Positions 10,033 through 19,822 of a DNA stretch of 64,000 nt are shown here, piece by piece. The DNA comes from Hsuehochloa calcarea (lineage: Eukaryota; Streptophyta; Magnoliopsida; Poales; Poaceae), in contig CM070599.1 in the NCBI GenBank assembly GCA_036346395.1, forward strand, positions 22,869,232-22,933,231. The letters run 5' to 3'. Positions within the stretch are counted from its first letter, which is position 1; the number at the start of each line of letters is the position of its first letter. The translations under genes were made by a program, and so were the position numbers. The notes under the pieces were generated by a model that was not told the origin of the DNA, made no database searches, and worked only from the letters and a program-made list of their open reading frames with translations.

Positions 10033-10204
10033 TGATTCTTATTAAGGGGAGGATGCTTTGATCTTTGATAAGAACACTTAGGAATTCCGCATTCACTTTA
10101 GTTGTAGAAAACTCTAAACGAAAACTTCGCTTTGTTAGTAGCAAAAATCCTTTAGACTTTAGTTGAAAAATACTTTGGTTCCTTGTGGGATTGATAACCC
10201 TGGA
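10033..10204. other. Unassigned repeat-flank DNA
   Basis: This sequence starts right after the LINE A tail in both units (51,099 in unit 2) with the same first base, so the LINE was in place before the duplication. The GGTTCCTTGTGGGATTGATA area resembles internal DNA of large gypsy elements, but nothing is coded. Confidence 0.35.
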
Positions 10205-10680
10205 ATACTAATAGGTGGAAAACTATAATAGACCTGTGCGCTTGCGATAAATCTCCTTTTGCGAGTATTTAAGGTCAACAATTGGCCAATTTTTAGTGGC
10301 AGAGCGAATACATATTATGATGGAAAATTATGAGTCAAGTTTACTGTTGAAAAGCTATAATAGGCCTGTGCACTTGCGATAAATATCTTTTTGCACGTAT
10401 TTAATGTCAATAGTTGACCAATTTTTTGTGACAGATCGAGTACATACTATGATGGAGAATTAGGAGCCAATTTTACCGCTGTTGCACTCTATTATATCGT
10501 GGGATCTAATTAGTTACAATAATCTTTACGAATTTTAGCAAGATTATATAGCGGCATAACGGGTACATATTATGATGGAAAATTAGGAGGTAAGTTTACA
10601 GCTGTTGCACTCTATTATGTAGTGGAATCGAATTAGATACAATAATCTTTACAAGTTTCAGTAAGATTATAAATACTTAT
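10205..10680. repeat. Degenerate tandem repeat, ~120-bp step
   Basis: The word TACATATTATGATGGAAAATTA recurs in variant form about 10,324, 10,441 and 10,564, each preceded by a GTGGCAGAGCGAA-type word. The longer block beginning GGAAAACTATAATAGACCTGTG (10,208) repeats at about 10,348, and the block with GTTGCACTCTATTAT (10,482) repeats at about 10,602. The same array stands in unit 2 at 51,280-51,745. Confidence 0.65.
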
Positions 10681-12059
10681 ATGATCCGTTGTTTGGATCG
10701 CGATACAGATTGTAACATTATACGATCCTACGATTCGACTGAGTTGCCATGACACACTAAATAGTACTTGATATTTTTTTTGCTTAATTGTAGGAACGGG
10801 TAGGATCAGATGTTATTGTGTAGGATTATGCTCGGTATCAATAAGGATCATGACACTGATAATAAACTATATCAACATATTGTTAGTTAAGACACTATTT
10901 AGCTGCTTACAAATAATTCTAAATTAAACATCATTCTTATAATAGATTTCAAATGTTTAACTTGAACATTTTCAATTAAATAAGTTCAACAAAAATAAAA
11001 TAAATTAAAATGATTAACTAAATTGGTTTAAATAAATAAATATAAAATAATCATACTTACATTTTAAAATTTCACAAAATACATAACTTTATTTCTTGCC
11101 CTTTACTTATTAGACATCCACCTTTTGCTTCAAGATACGTACTCTTCTCCCTCTTCAACTTTGAACAATTTTAACTCAAAATTCGAAGACTTTTAACTAA
11201 AAAAAAAATTCTCACTCCCCCCTCAAAAATTTCAGTTGCCAACTCAATTTTGTTTGGGAACCTGTCAATGCCTTGGTTGAAAACTATCAACTCAAAATCG
11301 AGAACTTTAAGCTCAAATCCAAGGACTTCCAACTCAAACTTTCCCACATTTACCTAAAAACTTTAATCTTTTAACTGAAAATTTTGTGGTGAGTAGCCCC
11401 TCACAGCCACATATTTTAAAGAATGAACTTAGTAATAAATTATGTGTTTTGAAAATCCGGTAGGTCTATTATTTACAATCTAGTTCAATCGAGCAAAAGT
11501 GATCTTGCCTAGGTTCCTGATCTTGCCAATATGGTATTATGACTCTAAAGTTATGTTTATTTCACGGTAAATAGGATAGCCAAGATTTTAACTGACCAAA
11601 CACCTCTTGGTTAGATAGGGTTAATTTGAACCAGTCAAAGTCTTAATTCCTAACCTAGGATTGAACTGACCCATCAAAAATGGAATTAGCTAATCCACCA
11701 TAACTATCTCGCTTGCATTATTTTTCTTCTAATGCTAGCCCAGCTAATCCAGCTAATCTAGCCAAATAATATTTTAGGGTATGTACAATTGAGCGCACGT
11801 CCGTTCAGGACTAACCATAACACTACAAACATCATTGTCTTCTTCACTGACGGTGAGTGACAATAGGTGATGAGCAATCCAATTTAAGTGTTAGGGTTTT
11901 GGGTTCACCAAGTGCCACGACCCTAGCTTCGTCGAACAGCTGCCCTTGTCATTGGGGTAGCTAGGAGGTGATGGCGCTTCCGGTGCAGGAATGACGAGGG
12001 ACAAGATGACGAGTTAGGTTGGATGGGTCGCGGCAACGAAGCGACAAGGACATCGTCGG
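10681..12059. other. AT-rich sequence, no gene seen
   Basis: Mostly AT-rich with short open frames and no family motif on either strand. Minor repeats such as AACTCAAAATCGAGAAC-like words lie at 11,160-11,360. An AGCTAATCCAGCTAATCTAGCC stretch near 11,745 could belong to a MITE whose ends I cannot fix. It is collinear with 51,746-53,100 in unit 2. Confidence 0.35.
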
Positions 12060-12183
12060 CTGTGGGTGGCGAAAACTATCGATTTGCAAGATTATGCAAA
12101 TCTGTTATCCTCTAAACCTCTTGTTCAGTGTCCTTAGTGCATGAATCGTTATTATGAAGGCTACTATCATTCCATGATAGTTC

Positions 12184-12399
12184 CTAGCATTCCAACTTGG
12201 GATCCTTTCCTCGCCCTAATGTTGGGAATATGTCTTCATTAAATACAATGTTAGCATATCTTGCTTTTAGCAAATCCCCTGTCATGGGCTCTAAATACTT
12301 TATTATAGACAGAGATTCAAATCCCATGTAAATTCCTAATTTACGGTGGGTCCCATTGAAGTATGCTGAGGAGGTGAGATTGGTATGTAAATGGCACAA
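12184..12399 (-). pseudogene. Copia family 2, segment after integrase
   Basis: Reads NGTHRKLGIYMGFESLSIIK then YLEPMTGDLLKARYANIVF, the conserved copia stretch after the integrase core (pattern PxRxLGIYVGF...IIRYLEPxTGDLF). Further codons downstream to about 12,060 (TEQEVxRI...LHNLAN) continue the family in broken frame. Confidence 0.8.
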
Positions 12400-12586
12400 T
12401 CGAATTTACGCAGATGGGAAATACTTGGCTCTTTCTTACGCACTAGTTGGAAATATGACAATTTATAGTATGCGGATGGCCGGAGTCGTATTAATGTTGA
12501 TGCATGTAATACAACATGTCCCCATCATAAAGTTGGTAGCCCGGATCTTATTAACAAGGGTCTAGCGATCATCTTGATCCTCTTGA

Positions 12587-13191
12587 TTAATGATTCATCA
12601 AGTCCATTATGAGTATAAACATGTGGGGGACCGAATGTTCCACTATTATGCCTAAGTAAATGCAATAGTCATTAAATGCTTTTGAGGTAAACTCTCCAGC
12701 ATTATCCATTCTTTTGGTTTGGATCATATGATCTGGAAACTTTACCCTTATTGCAATAATTTGTGAAATCAGCTTAGCAAATGTGTGATTCCTAGTGGAT
12801 AATAGACATACATGCGTCCACCGAGTTGATGCTTCTATTAGTACCATAAAGTACATGAATGGTCGAGACATGGGCTCTATAGGTCCACATATATCTCCTG
12901 AATCTTCTCAAGGAAATCAGGCAATTCATCGTTGATCTTATGATATGATGGTCTTGTAATCAACTCGCCTTTCGCATAGGCTTCACACACAAAGGGTGAT
13001 AGATCATGGATGTCTTTGGACTTCAAGTTGTGGCCAACAGAATATTGTAGTATCCAGCGCATCATATTATCCCCAGGATGACCCAGACGTTCATGCCACG
13101 CTCTAAATAGTTCATAGTCTTTAACGTGGATGCTCATCGCAACATATTCTTCAGCATGTTTAATAAACGTGTAGTATAATCCGGAGGACAA
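12587..13191 (-). pseudogene. Copia family 2 GAG-pre-integrase and integrase core
   Basis: The higher part (13,191-12,877) has FRAWHERLGHPGDNMMR, the His-His half of the zinc site, and EAYAKGELITRPSYH, where the CxxC half is damaged. The lower part (12,871-12,587) has FRYFMVLI-type text as FMYFMVLIEASTRWTHV, then IQTKRMDNAGEFTSKAFND with the second catalytic Asp (MDNAGEF) and HSVPH. The first Asp of DDE would be in DAST; here it reads EAST, so that residue looks substituted. A frameshift lies near 12,874. Confidence 0.87.
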
Positions 13192-13329
13192 CGTATGGCG
13201 TTTCTCTACTACTTCTTTCCGATATCCCTATTTCTTAGTGATGAGAATGTACTCAAAACCATTCTCTTCCTCTGTTTCCACGTGGAAACCATTATTTCAT
13301 ATGTCTTTGAAACTTAGTAGAGTTTTAGT

Positions 13330-13599
13330 TTAGTCTGGAAATAATAATGCATTCTCAATGATTATTTTCGTTCCCATTTGTAAGACTATTGTGGCTCTTC
13401 TAGTACCAGCAATATTATCAATGATTATTTTCGTTCCCATTTGTAAGACTATTGTGGCTCTTCTAGTACCAGCAATATTACCATAGTTCTCAGCTATGGT
13501 AATAATATTGCCAGTCTTAGAATTGAAGGTTTGGAAATACTTCACATCCCTTAGGATATATTTTGTGGTACAACTGTCCACAAGACAAATACAGTTCAT
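13330..13599 (-). pseudogene. Copia family 2 protease with internal duplication
   Basis: Encodes LVDSCTTKYILRDVKYF, the aspartic protease start with DSC where DSG/DSA is expected, then IITIAENYGNI. The segment IAGTRRATIVLQMGTKIII appears twice in a row. The duplication is 63 bp (21 codons), stays in frame, and is absent from unit 2 (around 53,820-53,990), so it arose after the units separated. Confidence 0.85.
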
Positions 13600-13867
13600 G
13601 TTCTACCTCCATTGTACATCAACAATAAGCATGAGATAAATAATTTGCATGAATTATGAAACATTGCATAAGCATAAATGCACACATACAACATGCAAAT
13701 GAATTAGAAAAACTTTATTTATTTCATGAACTAAAGATTACAAGAATTAATTTTAATTCCTAATAGTAATTTTGTTGACTAATTTAGGATTGTGAAAATT
13801 TGGTGTTCAATTTAGCGACAACATCCTAAACACAACATGAATTGACTTCTAAATTTAAGGGGATAAT

Positions 13868-13985
13868 GGAGATTAATTCTTTGGACTCTCATCCTTTTCT
13901 GGATGAAAATCCAGTAACTCATCATCTAGTAGAGAATATTCGTCATCATATAGAGCATCATCTCTCTAGTCCTACCCTATTATCA
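13868..13985 (-). pseudogene. Copia family 2 Gag acidic tail
   Basis: The minus-strand frame reads DDEYSLLDDELLDF and ends SPKN followed by a stop. This acidic C-terminus is typical of plant copia Gag proteins. It is conserved at about 54,300-54,380 in unit 2. The zinc knuckle and the rest of Gag are not present. Confidence 0.6.
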
Positions 13986-14044
13986 GTTTATGGGTTTCAT
14001 TCTCCACTTGCTCTCCTGCTGCTGGTGCTTCACCAGTAGCTTTG

Positions 14045-14530
14045 TCCTATAGATGGTGTACACTAATAGATCCTTTCCGATAACATTTGCTTGTTGGGAG
14101 CCTTGTTTATCTCACTATCACTAGGCCATACATTGCTCATGATGTTCATGTGCTCAGCCAGTTTGTCAGTGCTCCCACCTGAGTCCACTATCGTTATATT
14201 CTTCATGTGCTGAGATACTTGAGGGGGATTGCGTCCAGACGTCTGTTCTATGCTAGTTCGAGTCAGCTCCAGCTCCACGCTTACTCTGACTCCACTTGGG
14301 CGAGTGATCCTGTTGATCGACGGTCTATCACTATCTACTACATCTCTTGGTAGTTCGCTTGTGGCCTAGAAGTCCAAGAATCAGACTACGGTGTCATGCT
14401 TTAGTGCAGGGGCTGAGCTTCGAGCTCTTGCGGCTACCACCTCAGATATTGTTGGCTTCAATGGCTTTTGGTTGATCTTGGTGTTCTTTGTGATAATCCT
14501 ATTAGACATCTCTCTTGTATAGGATGTTCT
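14045..14530 (+). pseudogene. Copia RNase H fragment (unit 1)
   Basis: The plus strand encodes, across frameshifts, LVYLT-like text then SRRLFYASSSQLQLHAY, WASDPVDRRSITIYCIS and AELRALA, TTSDIVWLQWLLVDLG: the copia RNase H with its SWKS/KQT and SAEAE boxes (the E box reads GAELRALA here). RNase H would remove RNA from the RNA-DNA hybrid. This 3' piece lies upstream of an integrase, which is not normal element order. The same arrangement exists at 54,492-54,960, so the rearrangement predates the duplication. Confidence 0.85.
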
Positions 14531-14559
14531 TTTCATATTTACCTACACTTATAACTTGT

Positions 14560-15340
14560 ATATTTTGGCATTTGGCCCATTGCAAGTTTAGCAAGCAAGT
14601 ACAGCTCCCTATCCCTCTAGTGATTCTGTTTCTGCTCTTCTTTTTGATCTTATTCACTTTGATATTTGGGGTTCTGCTCCTTTCGTTTCGAAAGGAGTCA
14701 TCGATACTATGTGATCTTTATTGATGATTATTCTCATCATACTTGGATCTACTTCATGTTCTCTTACGATCAAGCTCTATCTATTTACCAGATGCTTGCA
14801 ACCATGGTTTGCTCTCAGTTTGATTTGTCCATTTGTGTTTTTTGTGCTTATTCTGCTAGTGAATACCAATCTGCTACTTTTCGTCACTTGCTCGCTGAGC
14901 AAGGTACTCTTCCCCAATACTTTTATTCTAGTGTTCACGCTCAGAACGATGTCTCTGAGCGTAACCATCGTCACTTGCTTGAGACTGCTCGCGCTATCAA
15001 GTTTGCCTCTTATATTCCACCTTAATTCGTGGCTGAGGCTGTCTCCAGTACTACTTTTCTCATCAACATGCAGCCTTCCAATGCTCTTCAGAGTTCTACT
15101 CCTGTCGAGCGTCGCTACGGTTGGGCTACAGTCACCTTAGTTGTTTCAGTTGTGTCTGCTTTGTCCTTCTTCCAACATATTAGCGCACCGAGCTGACTGC
15201 TCAGTTAGTTGAGTGTGCTTTTCGTGGCTACAATCTTGAGCATAAGGGTTATCGTTGCTATGACCCTGTTGCTCATTGGGTGTGGATATCTCGGGATATC
15301 ACTTTTGATGAGTCTCGACCTTAGTACCCTCGTCCCCCTA
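14560..15340 (+). pseudogene. Copia family 3 integrase (unit 1)
   Basis: Starts at CKFSKQVQLP (second half of the zinc site), then the frame at 14,666-15,025: YYVIFIDDYSHHTWIYFM, FCAYSASEYQSATFRHLLAE and DVSERNHRHLLETARAI. The residue expected to be catalytic Asp in DSAGEY is Tyr here. The final Glu region is kept. The frame breaks at 15,025 and reappears as ECAFRGYNLEHKGYR and DVTFDES-like text to about 15,340. Unit 2 keeps about 800 bp more upstream (55,000-55,790), with protease. Confidence 0.87.
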
Positions 15341-15559
15341 CTGTCACCTCAGATTCTCTTGTTGAATCGATCTCCTTTCTGACTTTTCCTAACCCTCAGC
15401 TTTCCATTTCTGCTTCGCTTTCCCATTCACCTTCTTCGCTTCCCTCCCTTCCGACTCCACCTCTTCCCTCTCCTCCAGAGGTTTCTTCCAGCTCTTTTAT
15501 TGAGATTCCTCCTTTCCCCTACACCACTCCCATCATCGGCCTACTCCTCCTCTTGAGCC
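15341..15559 (+). pseudogene. Copia family 3 linker between integrase and RT
   Basis: Pro/Ser-rich text (PSPPEVSSSSFIEIPPFP-like) with short frames, as is usual between copia integrase and reverse transcriptase. It matches 56,510-56,720 in unit 2, where it is open for longer. Confidence 0.6.
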
Positions 15560-16485
15560 TTCGTATTTGATGGGCTATGTTCCCAGCTCTTCTTCGTTCT
15601 TGCTGGGTCTTGCTTCACTTTCTCCTTCTAGATATGATCTTCGTGATCACCGCACTACTAGGCCTCCTGAGCACTTCGGCTTCACAGCTGCTGCTTTTTC
15701 GAGCCTACAACCTACCGTGAGGTTGCTGCTCACCTTGAATGGCAGCTCGCGATGCTTGAGGAGATTGCTGCTTCCGAGTGGACTGGCACTTAGGATTTTG
15801 TGCCCTTACCTACATGCCACTCCTATCATGTGCAGGTAGTTGTACAAGATCAATACCCGCTCAGATGGCTCTCTTGAGCACTACAAGGCTCATCTTGTGG
15901 CGTGTGGCTTTTAGCAGGAGCATGATTGTGACTATGATAGACATTCGCTCCTGTCGCTCACATGACCACTGTTTGCACGCCTTGCTTTGCGTCTGTTCGA
16001 AAGTGGTCAATCTCTCAGTTAGACGTCAAGAATGCCTTTATCAATGATGACCTGTGTGGGGTGGTATGCATGCAACAACTCCCTGGACATTCTGTCACTG
16101 ATGGTATAGTTTGTAGCCTTCCTCACTCTCTATGGGCTCAAGCAAGCCCCTCTTGCTTGGTTTGACCGCTTCTCATCTATTGTCATTGCTGCTGACTTCT
16201 CCGCTAGCGATCCTGATGCCTTCTTTGTACACATATCTCCTCGGGGTCAGACGCTCCTCCTTCCATATGTGGATGATATAAACATTTCTGGGGATGACTA
16301 TCAATACATTGATTTTGTGGATGAGCATCTCAGCAATCAGTTCTTGATGTTTGATTTGGGTTCTCTTCGTTAATTCCTTGTGATTAACGTCACTTTTATG
16401 CCTGAGGGCTACTACCTCTCCAAGGAGAAGTACATTAAGGATATCCTTGCTCTAATCTCGATTACCTAGATGTCCCTTCCTCTGA
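15560..16485 (+). pseudogene. Copia family 3 reverse transcriptase (unit 1)
   Basis: In several frames: INTRSDGSLEHYKAHLVA, LYGLKQAPLAWFDRFSS and LLLPYVDDINISGDD (about 16,255-16,300) with an intact YVDD catalytic box, then YYLSKEKYIKDILALI. This is the copia RVT_2 domain in order. Multiple stops and frameshifts are present, and LINE sequence takes over at about 16,490. Unit 2 lacks this RT: there the linker at 56,817 joins family 1 RT instead. Confidence 0.85.
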
Positions 16486-16489
16486 TCTC

Positions 16490-16939
16490 TCTTTGCTAAA
16501 GACATATTTTTCTGAGGAGGTGTGGGAGGCGATTCGGAGCGTGCCTAGTGAGAAGGTTGCTGACCTAGATGGTTACATTGGGCTTTTCTACCAAAAATGT
16601 TGGGGAATCCTTAAAGGTGACGTCATGGCGGCAGTCTCCAGGCTTGGTCGCTTAGACAGGTGTAATTTCCACTTGCTTAATCAGGCGCTAATCACCCTAG
16701 TCGCCAAGAAGCTAGGAGCGTAGGAAGCAAATGATTATGAGCCCATTAGTCTGCTCCCTTTTTGTAGCTCTTCTCGAAAATTCTTGCCCGAATATTGGCG
16801 CCGGAGCTAGGGAAGGTGGTCGCGTCAAACTAGATGGCGTTCATCAAAACTCGCTCCATTCAAGATAATTTCTTTTGTTTAAGCTTGATATTTCCCAAGC
16901 GTTCGATTTCATCTCTTGGCCTTTCCTCCTGGAAGTTCT
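16490..16939 (+). pseudogene. LINE B reverse transcriptase, 5' half (unit 1)
   Basis: Codons 16,493-16,723 give FSEEVWEAIRSVPSEKV, DLDGYIGLFYQKCWGILKGD and FHLLNQALITLVAKK, the N-terminal part of a plant LINE RT. Codons to 16,939 continue with AFIKTRSIQDNFF, LDISQAFD-like and WPFLLEVL text. The copia 5' LTR interrupts at 16,940. The matching downstream half survives only in unit 2 (57,971 onward), about 20 codons further on. Confidence 0.85.
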
Positions 16940-17073
16940 TATTAAGAGTTGTATATTCTCTCTCTCTCTTGGGCCATAAGGCCCATGTAACCCATATATA
17001 TATATATATATCCTCTCAAAATGAATAAGATGTACAGTTCTGAATAACAAAATCATCTCTTTAAGTTCTAACA
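16940..17073 (+). repeat. Copia family 1 5' LTR (unit 1, plus strand)
   Basis: A 134-bp LTR starting TATTAAGAG (TG mutated to TA) and ending TTCTAACA. It has the family landmarks CTCTCTCTC, GGCCCATGTAACCCAT, an alternating TA run that may serve as TATA box, and GAATAAGATGTACAG. Five bases before it read GTTCT; after the paired 3' LTR in unit 2 (57,971) they read GTTAT. Confidence 0.87.
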
Positions 17074-17086
17074 TGGCATCAGAGCC
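17074..17086 (+). other. Copia primer binding site
   Basis: TGGCATCAGAGCC follows the LTR directly; one base differs from the initiator-Met tRNA match. Confidence 0.87.
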
Positions 17087-17379
17087 TAGGGTCAGGGTTA
17101 GGGACTGACCCGGTCCGGCCGCCACCATCTTCGCTATCACTGGCATGCTACCTTATTCTTCTCCCCCTCTTGTGGCTTGTATGCATCCTTTGCTTCAAGC
17201 CAAGGTGACGCCGCGCCTTGGATGTCTCCTCTGCTTTGAGTGAAGAGACTCCTCGATCGGATACGCGCCGTCGCCGCTCACTTTAGGAGCCTTGCTCTCG
17301 GATCCACGTCTCCGCCGCCTCTGCTCTTATCTTCTGGTGGTTTCATTGGTTTTACTACATAATCATACCCTGTGTCGGG

Positions 17380-17725
17380 TGCTTCACTCCCATGGCCTTT
17401 GGATTCAAGAGCTTCTTTTCGTGTGACATCTAATGCAACTCAGCTCACATTATGTCATCTTGGTGCACAAGGTATGAAGATTCAGACGGCTGATGGAACG
17501 CCATGCACGGTCACTCATTAGGTGACTCTTTTCAACCTCTCACTTCGTAGTTTGAGATGACTCATTTGCCTCCACGCTCTCTATAAATCTCATCTCTGTC
17601 GAGTAGCTCGTAGATATGAACTATTTTGTTGGGATCGATGATAGCTCTTTCTTTATGCAAGATGGTCGAACAAGAGTTGTTATCAGTACAGGTCATCGTC
17701 AGAGGGGTTCTATAGGGCTCTATGT
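17380..17725 (+). pseudogene. Copia family 1 protease (unit 1, plus strand)
   Basis: Fragments LDSRASFRVTSNATQL (DSG triad changed to DSR), GMKIQTADGTPCTVTH and MNYFVGIDDSSFFMQDGRTR are in protease order. The catalytic-site change and a stop after CTVTH show decay. The second segment is the protease-integrase spacer. Confidence 0.83.
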
Positions 17726-17849
17726 TCTTAATCGTTTGGGTCTCCCTTTACCCTCCATTTCTGGTACTGCTCCTGCTCCTATTCTTTTACCCTCTATTGT
17801 TGGTCCATCTACTCCTTGCCCTTCTACTTCTGTTTGCAAGTCTTTTCCT

Positions 17850-18690
17850 CAATGACATCATCGCTTGGGACAGTTGTGTGGCTCACGCTTCTCTATCTTG
17901 ATCAATCAAGGTGTTCTTGCTCCAGTTTCTGTAACAAAATTTCAGTGCAAGGGTTGTAGACTTGGCAAGCAAGTACAACTCCCATATCCTTCTAGCTTTT
18001 CTCGATCTGACTGTCCCTTTGATTTGTTCCAGTCGGATGTTTGGGGTCCTTCCCCTTTTTCTTCGAAGGGTGGTCACAATTACTATATCATCTTCATAGA
18101 TGACCATGCTCGATACACTTGGATCTACTTAATAAAACACTGCTCGCAATTGATTTCTATCTATCATTTGTCTCAGATGGTTCATACTCAGTTCTCTTCT
18201 GCCATTCGTGTTTTTTTTGTCCTGACTCTAGAGGTATCTTTCATTAGCCTTTCGTCAGTTCCTTTCTTCCAAGGGTATACTTCATCGCTCTCGTGTTCTG
18301 ATGGTAATGCTCAGAATGGTGTTGCTAAGCACAAACACCGTCACATCATTGAGACTACTCGTACTCTTCTCATTTTTGCCTTTGTTCCTCTCACTTATGG
18401 AAGGAAGTGGTCTCTACGACAATCTATCTCATTAATTGTCAGCCATCTTCCAAGCTTTATGGCAAGTGTATTGGTGAGGTCTTATATAGAGCATCTACTC
18501 GCTATGATCTTCTGTGTCTTTGGTTGTGTCTAATATGTCCTAGCACATTGTCGGCACACAAAACTAAGCACTCAGTTAGTTCAGTGTGGCTTCCTAGGTT
18601 ATAGTCCTTAGCATAAGAGCTATCATTGCTACGATCCCTCAACACGTCGCATTCACATCTTTCGTGATGTGACCTTTGATGATGGTCGAC
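17850..18690 (+). pseudogene. Copia family 1 integrase (unit 1, plus strand)
   Basis: The zinc site reads HHRLGQLCG then CKGCRLGKQVQLPYP (HHCC complete, preceded by a stop). The core follows: DLFQSDVWGPSPFSSKGGHN, YIIFIDDHARYTWIYL and NGVAKHKHRHIIETTRTL. The Glu of the DDE triad (normally ERKHRH) is Lys here, and the second Asp region is frameshifted near 18,220. The post-core FGCV segment follows at about 18,520. Confidence 0.88.
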
Positions 18691-19080
18691 CTTTCTTTTA
18701 TCATTCTTCTACATTCCACTCCTTACACAGATTCCACCTACTTTTTTGTTCCATTCCTTCACTAGACTTGCCATCTCCAGATACACTTTCTCCACTAATT
18801 TCATATTCTAGTGTGTCTCCTCCACCAGCTTCACTAGTTTCTTCCACTTTTCCCTTTCACTATAGTCACTAACAGAGAGTTCCTTCTGATCCTCAGACTT
18901 CCATTCCTCTTGAACTTTCTTATCCTCAGTCCTCCTCTCCTCCACTAGACCCTCCAGTTAGTACCACAGACCGACGATCGTTCTACTACATCACAGTATA
19001 CCCTACGTGATCGTTCCTCTCTTCACGCACAAGGGAGATGGTGTTTTTCTTGTGCTTGTGTAGTATCTGAATCGACTACC
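18691..19080 (+). other. Copia linker between integrase and RT
   Basis: Ser/Pro-rich, low-complexity coding remnant with stops, in the place expected for the copia integrase-RT linker. No separate function. Confidence 0.55.
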
Positions 19081-19822
19081 TATTAGGAAGCAGCCAATAT
19101 ACCTGAGTGGCTGTTGTCTATGATTGAAGAGCTTACAACATTAAAGTCTACAAGCACTTGGGATCTTGTTTTGCTTCCATCTCGAGCTCTTCCTGTAACA
19201 TGCAAATGTGTGTACAAAGTAAATACCAAGTCAGATGGTTCAATGGAGCGATACAAGGCTCGTCTTGTTGCAAGAGGTTTTCAGCAGGCTTATGGTCGAG
19301 ATTATGATGAGACTTTTGTTCTAGTTGCTCATATGACTACAGTCCATACTCTCATTGTTGTTGTAGCGATACACTCATGGACTATATCTCAGATGGATGC
19401 TAAGAATTCTTTTCTTCATGGTGATCTACATGATGAGGTCTATATGTAGTCACCCCTTATTGAGGCTCCTACCGGTTATGTTTCGTCTTAGACATGCTCT
19501 ATATGGTCTCAAGTAGGCTCCTCGTGCTTGGTTCGAGTATTTTAGTTCTGTGATTCAAGTTGCTGGTTTCACTCCAAGTGAGCATGACCCTACCTTCTTT
19601 ATTCATAGTGCTCAGTGAGGTTGTACTTTGCTTCTACTATATGTATATGCTGATCACAGGAGACAACATGGGCCATGTGGCTTTTGTGAAGAATAAATTG
19701 AGTGAGCAGTTTTTGATGCCAGATTTGGGACCATTGAACTATTTTATGGGAATTGAGGTTCATTCTGATGGTGATAGCTACTACCTCTCTCATCATCACT
19801 ACTTTTAGGATCTGCTTGCACT
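19081..19822 (+). pseudogene. Copia family 1 reverse transcriptase, 5' part (unit 1)
   Basis: The frame 19,114-19,449 gives STWDLVLLPSRALPVTCKCV, MERYKARLVARGFQQAYG, DYDETFVLVAHMTTVHTL and MDAKNSFLHGDLHDEVYM (RVT_2 start). After a stop and frameshift come LLLYVYADHRR instead of YVDD, from a 5-bp deletion, then GPLNYFMGIEVHSDGDSYYL in the restored frame. It ends at about 19,822 at a junction with LINE sequence. Confidence 0.88.

Larger units (their letters stand above)
12060..14040 (-). mobile_element. Ty1/copia family 2 fragment (unit 1)
   Basis: A minus-strand copia carrying, from high to low coordinates, an acidic Gag C-terminus (about 13,985-13,868), protease, GAG-pre-integrase, integrase core and the segment after integrase (12,399 down to about 12,060). 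LTRs, PBS and RT are absent. It differs in sequence from family 1 and family 3. The unit 2 copy (53,100-54,460) has lost about 600 bp covering the integrase core. Confidence 0.87.
16940..19822 (+). mobile_element. Ty1/copia family 1, 5' part inside LINE B (unit 1)
   Basis: A plus-strand copia with 5' LTR (16,940-17,073), PBS (17,074-17,086), a short leader, protease (about 17,380-17,720), integrase and most of RT. It stops at about 19,822, where LINE B C-terminal sequence begins. RNase H and the 3' LTR are missing here but present in unit 2 (56,818-57,970). No gag is seen between leader and protease. Confidence 0.88.

Noticed and set aside
16990..17012. Alternating TA run as a microsatellite feature of its own
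   Set aside because: It sits at the TATA position shared by all family 1 LTRs and is part of the LTR.
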